Shown here: one piece after another, positions 17,566 to 26,632 of the stretch | Layout of the letters: the number at the start of each line of letters is the position of its first letter | Position numbering within the stretch: the first letter of the stretch is position 1 | Source: Marivivens donghaensis | GTDB lineage: Bacteria; Pseudomonadota; Alphaproteobacteria; Rhodobacterales; Rhodobacteraceae | Assembly: GCF_011806565.1 (NCBI RefSeq) | Contig: NZ_JAATOP010000006.1 | Location: forward strand, 169,574 to 233,573 | DNA length: 64,000 bases | Direction of reading: 5' to 3' | Notes under the pieces: model-generated | Databases searched by the model: none | Told to the model about the DNA's origin: nothing | What the model saw: the letters and a program-made list of their open reading frames with translations, nothing else | Translations under genes and position numbers: made by a program

Positions 17566-19818
17566 GTGAAGCGTTCCGTGTCAGCCATGCTGATCGGCCG
17601 GTTCAACCGGTGGCGACTCCAGCGTTCCGTACAGAACGCGTTCACGCTCGGGCTGGTCATTCTCGGACCGGCCTTGGCGGGCGTGACCTTTTTTGTCATG
17701 GGACCGCTCGATCAGGGCAGCGCGGACAACTCGCTGCGCGTCGTGCTGCTGGCTGATCTCGTCTATATTCTGGTGGTTGCGGGCCTCGTGGCCGAGCGGA
17801 TCATGCGGCTGGTTGCGGCCCGCCGTGCGCGCTCTGCTGGATCGCGGCTTTATGCGCGCCTGACTGGCGTTTTCGTCCTGCTCGCGCTGCTGCCGACCGT
17901 GCTGGTCGCGGTGTTCGCGGTGCTGTCGATCAACGTCGGTCTGGAGGGCTGGTTCTCCGAACGCGTCGGCAACGTTCTGAACAATTCGGTCCGCGCAGCG
18001 GAGGCGTATAAGGACGAGCACCGTCAGGAATTGACGCGCGATGCCAATGCCTTAGCGTCCTATCTTAACATCCAGCGCCAAGCCACGCCATTCATGTCGG
18101 ACGGCGAGGTCCGCGAGGCGCTCGCCGCTGTGCAGAGCACCATCGACCGCTCGCTCTCCGAAGCCTTTGTCATTGATGCCACGGGCGAATATCGCGCCCG
18201 CGCGGTCGGGTCCTACCAGTTCGATATGGAGCCGCTCACCGCCGAGGATATCGCCAAGGCTGACCGTGATGGCTCGCTGATTTTCGAGGACTGGGACAAC
18301 AACGAATTCCGCATCGTCCTGCCGCTCGACAGCTTCCTTGACCGCTATCTTTATGTGAGCCGACCGGTCGACGGGGCGATTCTCAATCTGCTCGATGAAA
18401 CGCAAGAGACGGTGAGCCTTTATAATCAGATCGAGAGCGACCGCGGGCGGCTGCTGTTCGAATTCGGCCTGATCTACATCGGCTTCGCGGTGATCCTGAT
18501 CCTCGCGGCGATCTGGCTGGCGATCTGGTTTGCCGAGCGTCTATCGCGTCCCGTGGGACGGCTTGTGTCTGCGTCCCAGCGGGTTGGTGCGGGCGATCTG
18601 AACGTACGCGTCTACGAAGAACCGGGCGATGACGAAATCGCGCAATTGAGCCGCGATTTCAACAAGATGACGCAGCAGCTTAATGAGCAGCGCAAGACGC
18701 TCATCCAGAACACCAACCAGATCGAGGAACGCCGCCGTCTGTTCGACTCCGTGCTGACGTCGATCACCTCGGGCGTGGTCGGTCTGGACTCGGACGGTGC
18801 TATCACCTTCGTAAACCGCTCGGGCGAACGGCTTCTGGACATGGAGGCCGGCATGGAGGCTGGCTCGCTGGTCGTCGCGGTGCCGGAGTTCGGACCGCTG
18901 TTCGATAGCCTCCACAGCGAAGGCCGCGAGGTCGTGCAGGCGCAGGTCAACCTTATCCGCGCGGGCCATCAGGAGGCGCTGCTCGTGCGTATGAGCACGC
19001 GGCGCACCACCGACGGCACGCTCGAAGGCTACGTGGTGGCGTTCGACGATGTGACCGACCTCGTGACCGCGCAGAGGACCGCTGCGTGGGGCGATGTGGC
19101 CCGCCGCATTGCGCACGAGATCAAGAACCCGCTCACACCGATCCAACTGTCCGCCGAACGGATCAAACGCAAGTTCGCGCCGAAGGTTGGCGAGGAGAGC
19201 GATACGCTCGAACAGATGACCGATGTGATTGTGCGTCAAACCAATGACTTGCGCCGCATCGTTGACGAGTTCTCGCGGTTCGCCCGTATGCCGGAGCCGA
19301 TTAAGGTCACGCATGATCTGAGCAAGCTCGTGCATGATGCGGTGATGCTGCAAACCAGCGGTCAGCCGGAGGTGAAGCTGGTCGAAACGCTGGTCGACAA
19401 TCCTGTCCCCGCCGACGTGGACGCGACGATGATTGGTCAGGCACTGACGAACCTCATCAAGAACGCTGGCGAAGCCATTGAAACGCGGAAAGAAAAGCTA
19501 GGTCATGACGTCCAGCCCGAAATCCGCGTGACGATGGAGCTCGACGGCAAGATCGCGCGCATCTGCATCTCGGATAACGGGATTGGGCTGCCTGAAGATC
19601 GCGGCCGCTTGTTCGAGCCCTATGTCACGACGCGTGACAAGGGCACGGGCCTCGGGCTGCCGATCGTGAAGAAGATTATCGAAGAACATGGTGGAATCCT
19701 GCAATTGCAGGACGCCGAAGAATATGACGGAACGGGCCATATAGGCGCGAAAGCTGTCATCGAACTGCCGATCCGCACCGACATTAACGGTGACGGAGCG
19801 CAAATGATTGAACCGTGA
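17566..19818 (+). CDS. ntrY: Membrane sensor kinase NtrY
   Basis: A 750-residue inner-membrane histidine kinase pairing with NtrX. The N-terminal part has three or four hydrophobic segments (about 25-130) with a periplasmic sensing region to about 300. Another membrane segment (LIYIGFAVILILAAIWLAIW) leads into HAMP (GRLVSASQRVGAGDLNVRV), a PAS domain (about 385-490), the phosphoacceptor motif [18 protein letters not shown] and the ATPase (NLIKNAGEA, GTGLGLPIV). The start is GTG at 17566; an in-frame ATG at 17587 is an alternative. It lies 95 bases after ntrC and just before ntrX. NtrYX in this group has been linked to nitrogen, redox and envelope control. Confidence 0.93.
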   Translation: MKRSVSAMLIGRFNRWRLQRSVQNAFTLGLVILGPALAGVTFFVMGPLDQGSADNSLRVVLLADLVYILVVAGLVAERIMRLVAARRARSAGSRLYARLTGVFVLLALLPTVLVAVFAVLSINVGLEGWFSERVGNVLNNSVRAAEAYKDEHRQELTRDANALASYLNIQRQATPFMSDGEVREALAAVQSTIDRSLSEAFVIDATGEYRARAVGSYQFDMEPLTAEDIAKADRDGSLIFEDWDNNEFRIVLPLDSFLDRYLYVSRPVDGAILNLLDETQETVSLYNQIESDRGRLLFEFGLIYIGFAVILILAAIWLAIWFAERLSRPVGRLVSASQRVGAGDLNVRVYEEPGDDEIAQLSRDFNKMTQQLNEQRKTLIQNTNQIEERRRLFDSVLTSITSGVVGLDSDGAITFVNRSGERLLDMEAGMEAGSLVVAVPEFGPLFDSLHSEGREVVQAQVNLIRAGHQEALLVRMSTRRTTDGTLEGYVVAFDDVTDLVTAQRTAAWGDVARRIAHEIKNPLTPIQLSAERIKRKFAPKVGEESDTLEQMTDVIVRQTNDLRRIVDEFSRFARMPEPIKVTHDLSKLVHDAVMLQTSGQPEVKLVETLVDNPVPADVDATMIGQALTNLIKNAGEAIETRKEKLGHDVQPEIRVTMELDGKIARICISDNGIGLPEDRGRLFEPYVTTRDKGTGLGLPIVKKIIEEHGGILQLQDAEEYDGTGHIGAKAVIELPIRTDINGDGAQMIEP

Positions 19819-19829
19819 GGGGCAAGAAT

Positions 19830-21239
19830 ATGGGCGACATTCTCATTACCGACGACGAACGCGACATCCGCGAGCTGATCTCGGACATCCTGAAGGACGA
19901 AGGGTTCAGCACCCGCGTCGCGGCGAACGCCGAACAGTGCATGTCCGAAATCGAGAGCGAGAAGCCCGCTCTGATGATCCTCGATATCTGGCTGAAGGAC
20001 AGCCACATGGACGGGATCGACATCCTTAAGAAGGTGAAGCGCGAACACCCCGAGATCCCGATCGTGATCATCTCGGGCCACGGCAACATTGAGATCGCCG
20101 TCGCCGCGATCAAGCAGGGTGCCTACGACTTCATCGAGAAGCCGTTCAACATCGACCAGTTGATGGTGGTCATCCGCCGCGCGATGGAAACCTCGCGCCT
20201 GCGTCGTGAAAATCAGGAACTCCGCCGCGCCGACGGTCCGCCCGCAGAGATGCTGGGCGAGAGCACCATTTTCCGCACCATGAAGTCGCAGCTGGACAAG
20301 GTGACCAAGTCGAACGGCCGCGTGATGCTTTCGGGTGCTCCGGGCAGCGGTAAGGAAATCGCGGCGCGCTACATCCACGCCAATTCGAACCGCGCCGATG
20401 CACCGTTTGTCGTTGTGTCGTCAGCCTCTATCGATCCCGAGCGCATGGAAGACGTGCTGTTCGGACGCGAAACCAAGGAAAACGGGATCGAGCAGGGCCT
20501 GCTCGAACAGGCCAACGGCGGCGTGATCTATTTCGACGAGGTGGCAGAGATGCCTCTCGGCACACAGTCCAAGATCCTGCGCGTCCTTGTAGACCAGACC
20601 TTCAACCGCGTTGGCGGCACCGAGAAGGTGCAGGTCGATCTGCGGGTGATTTCGTCCACCAACCGCGATCTGGACGCCGAGATTGCCGCCGGAAACTTCC
20701 GTCAGGAACTGTTCCACCGTCTGAACGTGGTGCCGATCGCTGTGCCGAGCCTTGCCGAGCGCCGTGACGATATCCCGATGCTGGCCGAATATTTCATCGA
20801 GACGTTCAACCGCACGCAAGGTCTGCCGTTGCGGGCTCTCGCCGATGAAACCCGCGCGATGCTCCAGACCATGCCGTGGCCGGGGAACGTGCGTCAGCTG
20901 AAAAACGTGGTGGAACGTGTACTGATCCTCGGTGACAGCAGCGAGCCGATCTCTGCCCGTGAATTGCCCGCGCAGGAAAACCATGTCGAAGAAGACGGCC
21001 GCGTTGTGCTGTCGGGCGCGCTGGCCACGCTGCCGCTGCGCGAAGCGCGTGAGCTGTTCGAGCGTGAATATCTGCTCACGCAGATCAACCGTTTCGGCGG
21101 CAACATCAGCCGGACGGCGTCGTTTGTGGGAATGGAGCGCTCGGCTCTGCACCGCAAGCTCAAGTCGCTCGGCGTGGTCACGTCCTCCAAGAGCGGAGCA
21201 CGCGTGGCCCACGTCAACGCTGACGGCGAAGAAGAGTAA
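19830..21239 (+). CDS. ntrX: Response regulator NtrX lacking the GAFTGA loop
   Basis: A 469-residue regulator with receiver domain (Asp52 in ILDIWLKDS), AAA+ domain (Walker A GAPGSGKE; Walker B GGVIYFDEVAEM) and a C-terminal Fis-type HTH (TASFVGMERSALHRKLKSLG). LFG survives, but it is followed by RETKENGIEQG instead of the GAFTGA sequence, so sigma-54 contact is unlikely. ATG 19830 is preceded by GAGGGG; a GTG at 19815 overlapping the ntrY stop is an alternative. The stop abuts the stop of the opposing TetR gene with no spacer. Confidence 0.94.
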   Translation: MGDILITDDERDIRELISDILKDEGFSTRVAANAEQCMSEIESEKPALMILDIWLKDSHMDGIDILKKVKREHPEIPIVIISGHGNIEIAVAAIKQGAYDFIEKPFNIDQLMVVIRRAMETSRLRRENQELRRADGPPAEMLGESTIFRTMKSQLDKVTKSNGRVMLSGAPGSGKEIAARYIHANSNRADAPFVVVSSASIDPERMEDVLFGRETKENGIEQGLLEQANGGVIYFDEVAEMPLGTQSKILRVLVDQTFNRVGGTEKVQVDLRVISSTNRDLDAEIAAGNFRQELFHRLNVVPIAVPSLAERRDDIPMLAEYFIETFNRTQGLPLRALADETRAMLQTMPWPGNVRQLKNVVERVLILGDSSEPISARELPAQENHVEEDGRVVLSGALATLPLREARELFEREYLLTQINRFGGNISRTASFVGMERSALHRKLKSLGVVTSSKSGARVAHVNADGEEE

Positions 21240-21872
21240 TCAGACGAGCGAACGAACGATCTGGCGGAGGTTCGCCTCTGCCAGACGATCCAGCGTCGTA
21301 TCGTCCACGCCGCAAACGTCCTTGAGCGTGAAATAGGGCTCCGGCCCGATCACGGCAGCGATGCGCAGGGTGATTTCCTCGATCCGGTCGCCCAGCGATT
21401 TCGCAATGGGCTCCAGCGCAAGCGAGATCATCCGCAGACGGCGGTCGTTGCGCGCGTCACTGTTTTCGAACGGCGCCTGACGCGTGGCGATACGTTCGTG
21501 GCGCTTGGCAATAAACAGGCGGTAGCCCGCCTCGTTGCGGCGGACCCATTCCATCATGATGTTATGGACGGCAACGACCCGCTCGATAGGGTCTTGGTGG
21601 ACGCTGACTTTTTCTTTGCACATGACGAGATAATCGTCATCGCGGCCCGCATCGTTACGGATGATCGCTTCGATCTGGATGGTCTCGGCGTCTGGGAAGT
21701 AACGGTAAGCGGTCGCTGTCGAAATGTTGGCGGCGTTTGCTACACCCGCCACCGTAATAAGTTCCTTCCGACGAAGCATTTCGTAGGCAGCATCTAATAG
21801 AGCATTGCGCGTACGGATCTTCTGACTGACGCGACCTTTTTCCAGCGCGTTCGCCCTAATAGCCGATGACAT
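21240..21872 (-). CDS. TetR/AcrR family transcriptional regulator
   Basis: A 210-residue regulator with an N-terminal TetR HTH (about 20-68; RNALLDAAYEMLRRKELITV, then NISTATAYRYFPDAETI) and a helical ligand-binding domain of unknown specificity. It is divergent from trkA across a 168-base gap and could regulate it or itself, but no operator was recognised. Its stop codon directly adjoins that of ntrX. No strong ribosome site precedes ATG 21872. Confidence 0.85.
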   Translation of the reverse strand: MSSAIRANALEKGRVSQKIRTRNALLDAAYEMLRRKELITVAGVANAANISTATAYRYFPDAETIQIEAIIRNDAGRDDDYLVMCKEKVSVHQDPIERVVAVHNIMMEWVRRNEAGYRLFIAKRHERIATRQAPFENSDARNDRRLRMISLALEPIAKSLGDRIEEITLRIAAVIGPEPYFTLKDVCGVDDTTLDRLAEANLRQIVRSLV

Positions 21873-22040
21873 TTCGTATTCTGTCCCAGTTTTTCGTTGT
21901 ATTTTAATTATCTGTTCGCCTGTTAAGCAACCTACTAATTGGTTTTATGACAGGTTTGCAAGCCCAAGCTGGTCAGCCTTCCGATTGACCATACTTCCGT
22001 TAGGTGCCACACCATGGCTGAATTAACCGGGAAGGTTGGG

Positions 22041-23417
22041 ATGAAGGTTATTATTTGCGGCGCCGGTCAGGTCGGGTGGCAAATCGCACGTCACCTGTCG
22101 TCAGAGCGCAATGATGTCACCGTGGTCGACAACAACCCCGAGCTGATCCGGCGCGCGATGGAAACGCTGGATGTGAACGGCGTTGCGGGCCATGCGTCCT
22201 ATCCCGACGTGCTGGAACGGGCAGGGGCCGAGGACGCGGATATGATCATCGCGGCGACCCACTCGGACGAAGTGAACATGGTCACCTGCCAGATCGCCCA
22301 CTCCGCTTTCGCGATCCAGCGCAAGATCGCCCGTATCCGAGCGCAGAGCTATCTGGACGCGATTTATTCAGACCTCTACCGCCGCGATCACATGCCGATC
22401 GACGTGGTCATCAGCCCCGAACGCGAGGTCGCTGCGGCGGCGCTCCAGCGACTTGCGGCGCCGATGGCCTTCGACACGGAGAACTTCTTTAACGGCAAAG
22501 CGCAGCTCATTGGCATCACGGTGGACGGCGACTGTCCGGTTATCAACACGCCGCTGCGCCAGCTGACCGATCTGTTCTCGACCCTGCAAGCGATCGTGGT
22601 CGGCATCCGCCGCGAGGGCACTCTGTTCGTACCGTCTCCGGGTGACCAGATTTTCCCGCAGGATGACGTCTATGTCTTTGCCCGCGAAGAGGACGTGAAC
22701 CGCACGTTCGAGGTGTTCGGCAAGCGCACCGTCAAGCAAGAGCGCATCGTCATCATCGGCGGCGGTAACGTCGGTCTCGCCGTGGCCAAGGAGCTTGAAA
22801 GCCGCCAGCAGCGCGTCCGCGTGAAGATCATCGAAAAGGACCGCGCACAGGCGGAGATTGCCGCCGACGCACTGGAACGGACGATTGTTCTGAATGGTGA
22901 CGGTCTGAACGCGAGCCTTCTGGAAGAGGCGAACGTCGCCACCGCCGACGCGGTTCTGGCTGTCACTGACGACGATAAGACCAACATGCTGTCGGCTGTT
23001 CGGGCCAAGGCCAACGGCGCGAAGATGGCGATCTGTTTGACCAACGATCCGACGCTGATGGGCCTGCTGCCCGCGCTCGACATCGACGCTTACATCAACC
23101 CGCGTGCGACCACCGTGTCGTCGATCCTACGACACATCCGTCATGGCCGCGTGCGCTCGGTCTATTCGGTCGGTGACGCCGAGGCCGAGATGATCGAAGC
23201 CCACGTCCTCGGCACATCGCCGATGTCGGGCCAGAAAATCCGCGATATCGGTTTCCCCGAAGGCGTGATCGTTGGCGGCATCCTGCGCGATGGCCAGTAC
23301 AAGAAGCCGAACGCCGATTTCCGCATCGAGGAGGGCGACATGATCGCGATCTTCGCCCGCGCGCCCGACGTGCCGGAAGTCGAGCGACTCCTTCAGGTTT
23401 CGATCGATTACTTCTAG
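22041..23417 (+). CDS. trkA: Trk potassium uptake regulatory subunit TrkA
   Basis: A 458-residue peripheral membrane protein, the same length as E. coli TrkA, with two RCK modules. The nucleotide-binding motifs are ICGAGQVGWQIA (about 4-15) and IIGGGNVGLAVAKEL (about 236-250), each followed by an RCK-C domain. It gates the TrkH channel in response to NAD(H)/ATP. ATG 22041 has GGAAGG six bases before it, so the upstream in-frame ATG at 22014 is not preferred. trkH starts four bases after the stop. Confidence 0.96.
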   Translation: MKVIICGAGQVGWQIARHLSSERNDVTVVDNNPELIRRAMETLDVNGVAGHASYPDVLERAGAEDADMIIAATHSDEVNMVTCQIAHSAFAIQRKIARIRAQSYLDAIYSDLYRRDHMPIDVVISPEREVAAAALQRLAAPMAFDTENFFNGKAQLIGITVDGDCPVINTPLRQLTDLFSTLQAIVVGIRREGTLFVPSPGDQIFPQDDVYVFAREEDVNRTFEVFGKRTVKQERIVIIGGGNVGLAVAKELESRQQRVRVKIIEKDRAQAEIAADALERTIVLNGDGLNASLLEEANVATADAVLAVTDDDKTNMLSAVRAKANGAKMAICLTNDPTLMGLLPALDIDAYINPRATTVSSILRHIRHGRVRSVYSVGDAEAEMIEAHVLGTSPMSGQKIRDIGFPEGVIVGGILRDGQYKKPNADFRIEEGDMIAIFARAPDVPEVERLLQVSIDYF

Positions 23418-23421
23418 ACCG

Positions 23422-24942
23422 ATGATGCGTCGAATCACATCAATGCCGCTGTTCGTGCTGCTGATCCTGATCGGCTCGCTCGCTATGGTGCTGCCTGCGA
23501 TCCATGCGTTGATGAACGAGAACTTCGCCGTCGCGCGGGCGTTCTTCTATTCGGCGATCCTCGGCACGCTGCTGTCGACCCTCATCGCGGTCGCGACCTT
23601 CGACCGGCTGCCCGAAAGCCTCGCGCGGAGCCACCTTGTCACGCTGCTCGCGGCCTATGCGGTGCTGCCGATCATCCTCGCGATCCCGTTCCACGAAGCG
23701 CACGGACGTACCACGTTCTTCGACGCCTATTTCGAAATGGTGTCGGACTTTACGACCACCGGCTCGACGCTCTACGACAGCCCGTGGCGCCTCGCGCCGT
23801 CGCTGCACCTGTGGCGCGCGATTGTCGGCTGGCTGGGCGGTCTGTTCGTCTGGATCACCGCTGTTGCGGTCCTAGCGCCCCTGAACCTCGGCGGGTTCGA
23901 GGTGCGCCGCGCGGCCGATAGTGCTGCACCTGCTGAGAGCTACGTGCAGATTTCGCGCGTGGCCGATACCTCCGAACGCCTGATCCGCTACACTGCGCAG
24001 CTGACGCCGATCTACATCGGCCTGACGGCGGCGCTCTGGGTCGGGCTGATCGTGGCGGGCGATCGGTCTTTTGTCGCGCTGCTGCACGCGATGTCGACGC
24101 TGTCCACCTCGGGCATTTCGTCCATCGGCGGCATTTACTGGTCGCAGAGCGGGATCGTCGGAGAGATCCTGATATTCGGCTTCATGTTCTTCGCCGTCTC
24201 GCGCCTGACCTTCAGCCGCGACGCTATGGGGATCGACAAGACCAACATCAAGCAAGACCCCGAACTGCGCATGGCGGGGATGCTGCTGATCATCGTGCCT
24301 GCGTTTCTCTACCTGCGCCACTACTTCAACACGCTTGAAGAGCACCAGCTGGAGGGCGCGCTCTCCGGTCTTTCCGCGCTTTGGGGTGGTCTCTTCACCA
24401 CCCTTTCGTTCCTGACGACCACGGGGTTCGAGTCGAAATACTGGGGCACGCTGACCAACTGGTCCGAACTGTCCACGCCCGGCCTTGTGCTGGTCGGTCT
24501 GTCGCTAATTGGCGGCGGTATCGCGACCACGGCAGGCGGGGTGAAGCTGCTGCGGGTCTATGCGCTCTACCGCCATTCCGAGCGCGAGCTGGAACGCATG
24601 GTTCACCCGTCGTCCGTTGGCGGCTCGGGCCAGCAGGCGCGCCGCATCCGCCGTCAGGGTGCGCAGATCTCGTGGGTGTTCTTCATGCTCTTCGCGCTGT
24701 CGATCACCGCTGTGATGGTCGCGCTGTCGCTTGTGGGCGTGTCGTTCGAGAACGCAGTGGTGCTCGCCGTCGCCGCGCTGGCCAACTGTGGCCCGCTGGT
24801 CGAAGTCGCCGCGGAAGCGCCGATTGCGATCTCGACCATTCCCGTCGAGGCCAAGGCCATCCTTGCCGCCGCGATGGTGCTGGGACGGCTTGAAGCACTG
24901 GCGATCATCGCACTTCTCAACCCCGATTTCTGGCGGAAATGA
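23422..24942 (+). CDS. trkH: Potassium uptake transporter TrkH/TrkG family
   Basis: A 506-residue inner-membrane transporter with about ten to twelve predicted helices in four pore-loop repeats. Filter-like segments include FTTTGSTLYD, MSTLSTSGISSIGG, LTTTGFESKYWG and AALANCGPLVE. It imports potassium together with TrkA, encoded immediately upstream. The trkA-trkH-hfq-hflX order is common in Rhodobacterales. A 115-base gap to hfq probably holds a separate promoter. Confidence 0.94.
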   Translation: MMRRITSMPLFVLLILIGSLAMVLPAIHALMNENFAVARAFFYSAILGTLLSTLIAVATFDRLPESLARSHLVTLLAAYAVLPIILAIPFHEAHGRTTFFDAYFEMVSDFTTTGSTLYDSPWRLAPSLHLWRAIVGWLGGLFVWITAVAVLAPLNLGGFEVRRAADSAAPAESYVQISRVADTSERLIRYTAQLTPIYIGLTAALWVGLIVAGDRSFVALLHAMSTLSTSGISSIGGIYWSQSGIVGEILIFGFMFFAVSRLTFSRDAMGIDKTNIKQDPELRMAGMLLIIVPAFLYLRHYFNTLEEHQLEGALSGLSALWGGLFTTLSFLTTTGFESKYWGTLTNWSELSTPGLVLVGLSLIGGGIATTAGGVKLLRVYALYRHSERELERMVHPSSVGGSGQQARRIRRQGAQISWVFFMLFALSITAVMVALSLVGVSFENAVVLAVAALANCGPLVEVAAEAPIAISTIPVEAKAILAAAMVLGRLEALAIIALLNPDFWRK

Positions 24943-25057
24943 CACGCGGCGTAGTCTGCTGATTTTGGGGCTGGAATCTCGCTGAATCGTTCGACATACT
25001 CACCCGAAAGAGGGAGGCCGGTCCGCGGCCACAAGAACAAAAAAAGGACAAGCCAAA

Positions 25058-25291
25058 ATGGCGGCTGACAAACAGAACCTTCAGGATGCATTCCTCAATC
25101 ATGTTCGCAAAGCCAAAGTACCGGTAACGATTTTTCTGGTAAATGGCGTGAAGCTCCAGGGTGACATCACCTGGTTCGATAGCTTCTGCGTTCTCCTGCG
25201 CCGCGACGGCAAATCGCAGCTCGTTTACAAGAGCGCGATTTCGACGATCATGCCGGCGAGCCCGATTAGCCTTTATGATGGTGACGAGTAA
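25058..25291 (+). CDS. hfq: RNA chaperone Hfq
   Basis: A 77-residue Sm-like protein that forms a hexameric ring and pairs small RNAs with mRNAs. The Sm1 motif ([22 protein letters not shown]) and the Sm2 motif ([13 protein letters not shown]) are both intact. The C-terminal tail is short, as usual in alphaproteobacteria. AAGGAC precedes ATG 25058. hflX begins six bases after the stop, the classic hfq-hflX arrangement. Confidence 0.97.
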   Translation: MAADKQNLQDAFLNHVRKAKVPVTIFLVNGVKLQGDITWFDSFCVLLRRDGKSQLVYKSAISTIMPASPISLYDGDE

Positions 25292-25296
25292 TTAAT

Positions 25297-26568
25297 ATGG
25301 AAACCGACAGGCCTGCAACGCGGGCCTGGGTACTACACCCAGACATCAAAGCCGACCGTGACCGCCGACTGGCGGGGCCGGCTTTGGAAGAAGCCGTTTC
25401 TCTGGCCGCTGCACTTCCCGCGTTGGAAGTCGTCGGCGCAGATATCGTTTCGCTCCCCAAAGTGCATCCCGGGATGCTCTTCGGTTCGGGCAAGATCGAA
25501 GAACTGGCTGCCCGTTTCAAAGAGAACGACATTGAACTTGTACTGATCGACGGCCACGTCGGACCTGTGCAGCAGCGGAACCTCGAAAAAGAATGGAAGT
25601 GCAAGATCCTTGACCGGACTGGCCTCATTCTCGAGATTTTCTCCGACCGCGCACGGACCCGCGAAGGTGTTCTTCAGGTCGAAATGGCGGCGCTGTCCTA
25701 TCAGCGGACCCGCCTTGTGCGCGCATGGACGCACCTCGAGCGCCAGCGCGGCGGTTTGGGGTTCGTCGGCGGTCCCGGTGAAACCCAGATCGAGGCCGAC
25801 CGCCGCGCGATCGACGACCAGTTGGTGCGTCTGCGCCGTCAGCTCGACCGCGTCATCCGCACGCGCGAGCTGCACCGCAAGGCCCGCGCCAAGGTGCCGT
25901 TCCCGATCATCGCGCTCGTGGGCTACACCAACGCCGGTAAATCGACGCTGTTCAACCGCCTGACCGGCGCCGAGGTTTTCGCGAAAGACATGCTCTTCGC
26001 GACGCTCGACCCGACCATGCGGCGCGTGACGCTGCCGACGGGCGATGAGGTGATCCTGTCCGATACGGTGGGCTTCATCTCCGACCTGCCGACCGAACTG
26101 GTCGCGGCCTTCCGCGCCACGCTCGAAGAAGTGCTGGACGCCGATCTGGTCGTGCACGTGCGCGACATCAGCCACAGCCAGACCGACGAGCAGGCCGAGG
26201 ACGTGCGCAAGATCCTCTCGAGCCTCGGTGTCGACGACACAGGCCCGAAGATCGAGGTCTGGAACAAGGTCGACCAACTGTCCGAGGACGACGCGGAAGC
26301 GGTTCGCAATCAGGCAGAGCGCACCGACGATCTGTTCGCGATCTCCGCCATTACCGGCGAGGGTCTGGATCGTCTGCTGCAAGCGATGTCCGACAAGCTC
26401 AAGCCGGAGACGGAAACGACCACAATCGAGGTGCCGTTCTCTGACGGTCGCCGCCGTGCGTGGCTGTTCGAGCAGGATGTCGTGGACGAGGAGAGCCAGT
26501 CCGAGACCGGCTACCGGTTCACGGTGACGTGGACCCCGATCCAGAAAGAGCGCTTCGCAAGGCTCTGA
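25297..26568 (+). CDS. hflX: Ribosome-rescue GTPase HflX
   Basis: A 423-residue GTPase that binds the 50S subunit and splits stalled or stressed ribosomes. The HflX N-terminal domain (about 1-195) includes LFGSGKIEEL and GGLGFVGGPGETQIE. The G domain has G1 GYTNAGKSTLFN, G3 DTVGFI and G4 NKVD. A C-terminal extension has SGYRF-like sequence (ETGYRFTVTW). Cotranslated with hfq. A repeat element follows the stop. Confidence 0.96.
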   Translation: METDRPATRAWVLHPDIKADRDRRLAGPALEEAVSLAAALPALEVVGADIVSLPKVHPGMLFGSGKIEELAARFKENDIELVLIDGHVGPVQQRNLEKEWKCKILDRTGLILEIFSDRARTREGVLQVEMAALSYQRTRLVRAWTHLERQRGGLGFVGGPGETQIEADRRAIDDQLVRLRRQLDRVIRTRELHRKARAKVPFPIIALVGYTNAGKSTLFNRLTGAEVFAKDMLFATLDPTMRRVTLPTGDEVILSDTVGFISDLPTELVAAFRATLEEVLDADLVVHVRDISHSQTDEQAEDVRKILSSLGVDDTGPKIEVWNKVDQLSEDDAEAVRNQAERTDDLFAISAITGEGLDRLLQAMSDKLKPETETTTIEVPFSDGRRRAWLFEQDVVDEESQSETGYRFTVTWTPIQKERFARL

Positions 26569-26573
26569 CCGGA

Positions 26574-26632
26574 GTGGGGGCTCTGCCCCCGCGCTGGCGC
26601 GCTCCCCCGGGATATTTATCGCACAAAGGCAA
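26574..26632. repeat. Two-hairpin intergenic repeat, copy B
   Basis: GGGGGCTCTGCCCCC, a second palindrome GCGC-TG-GCGC, then CCCCCGGGATATTT and GCACAAAGGCA. It fills the whole gap between hflX and the convergent acylase gene and ends where the acylase gene stops. Same orientation as copies A, C and D. Confidence 0.8.
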
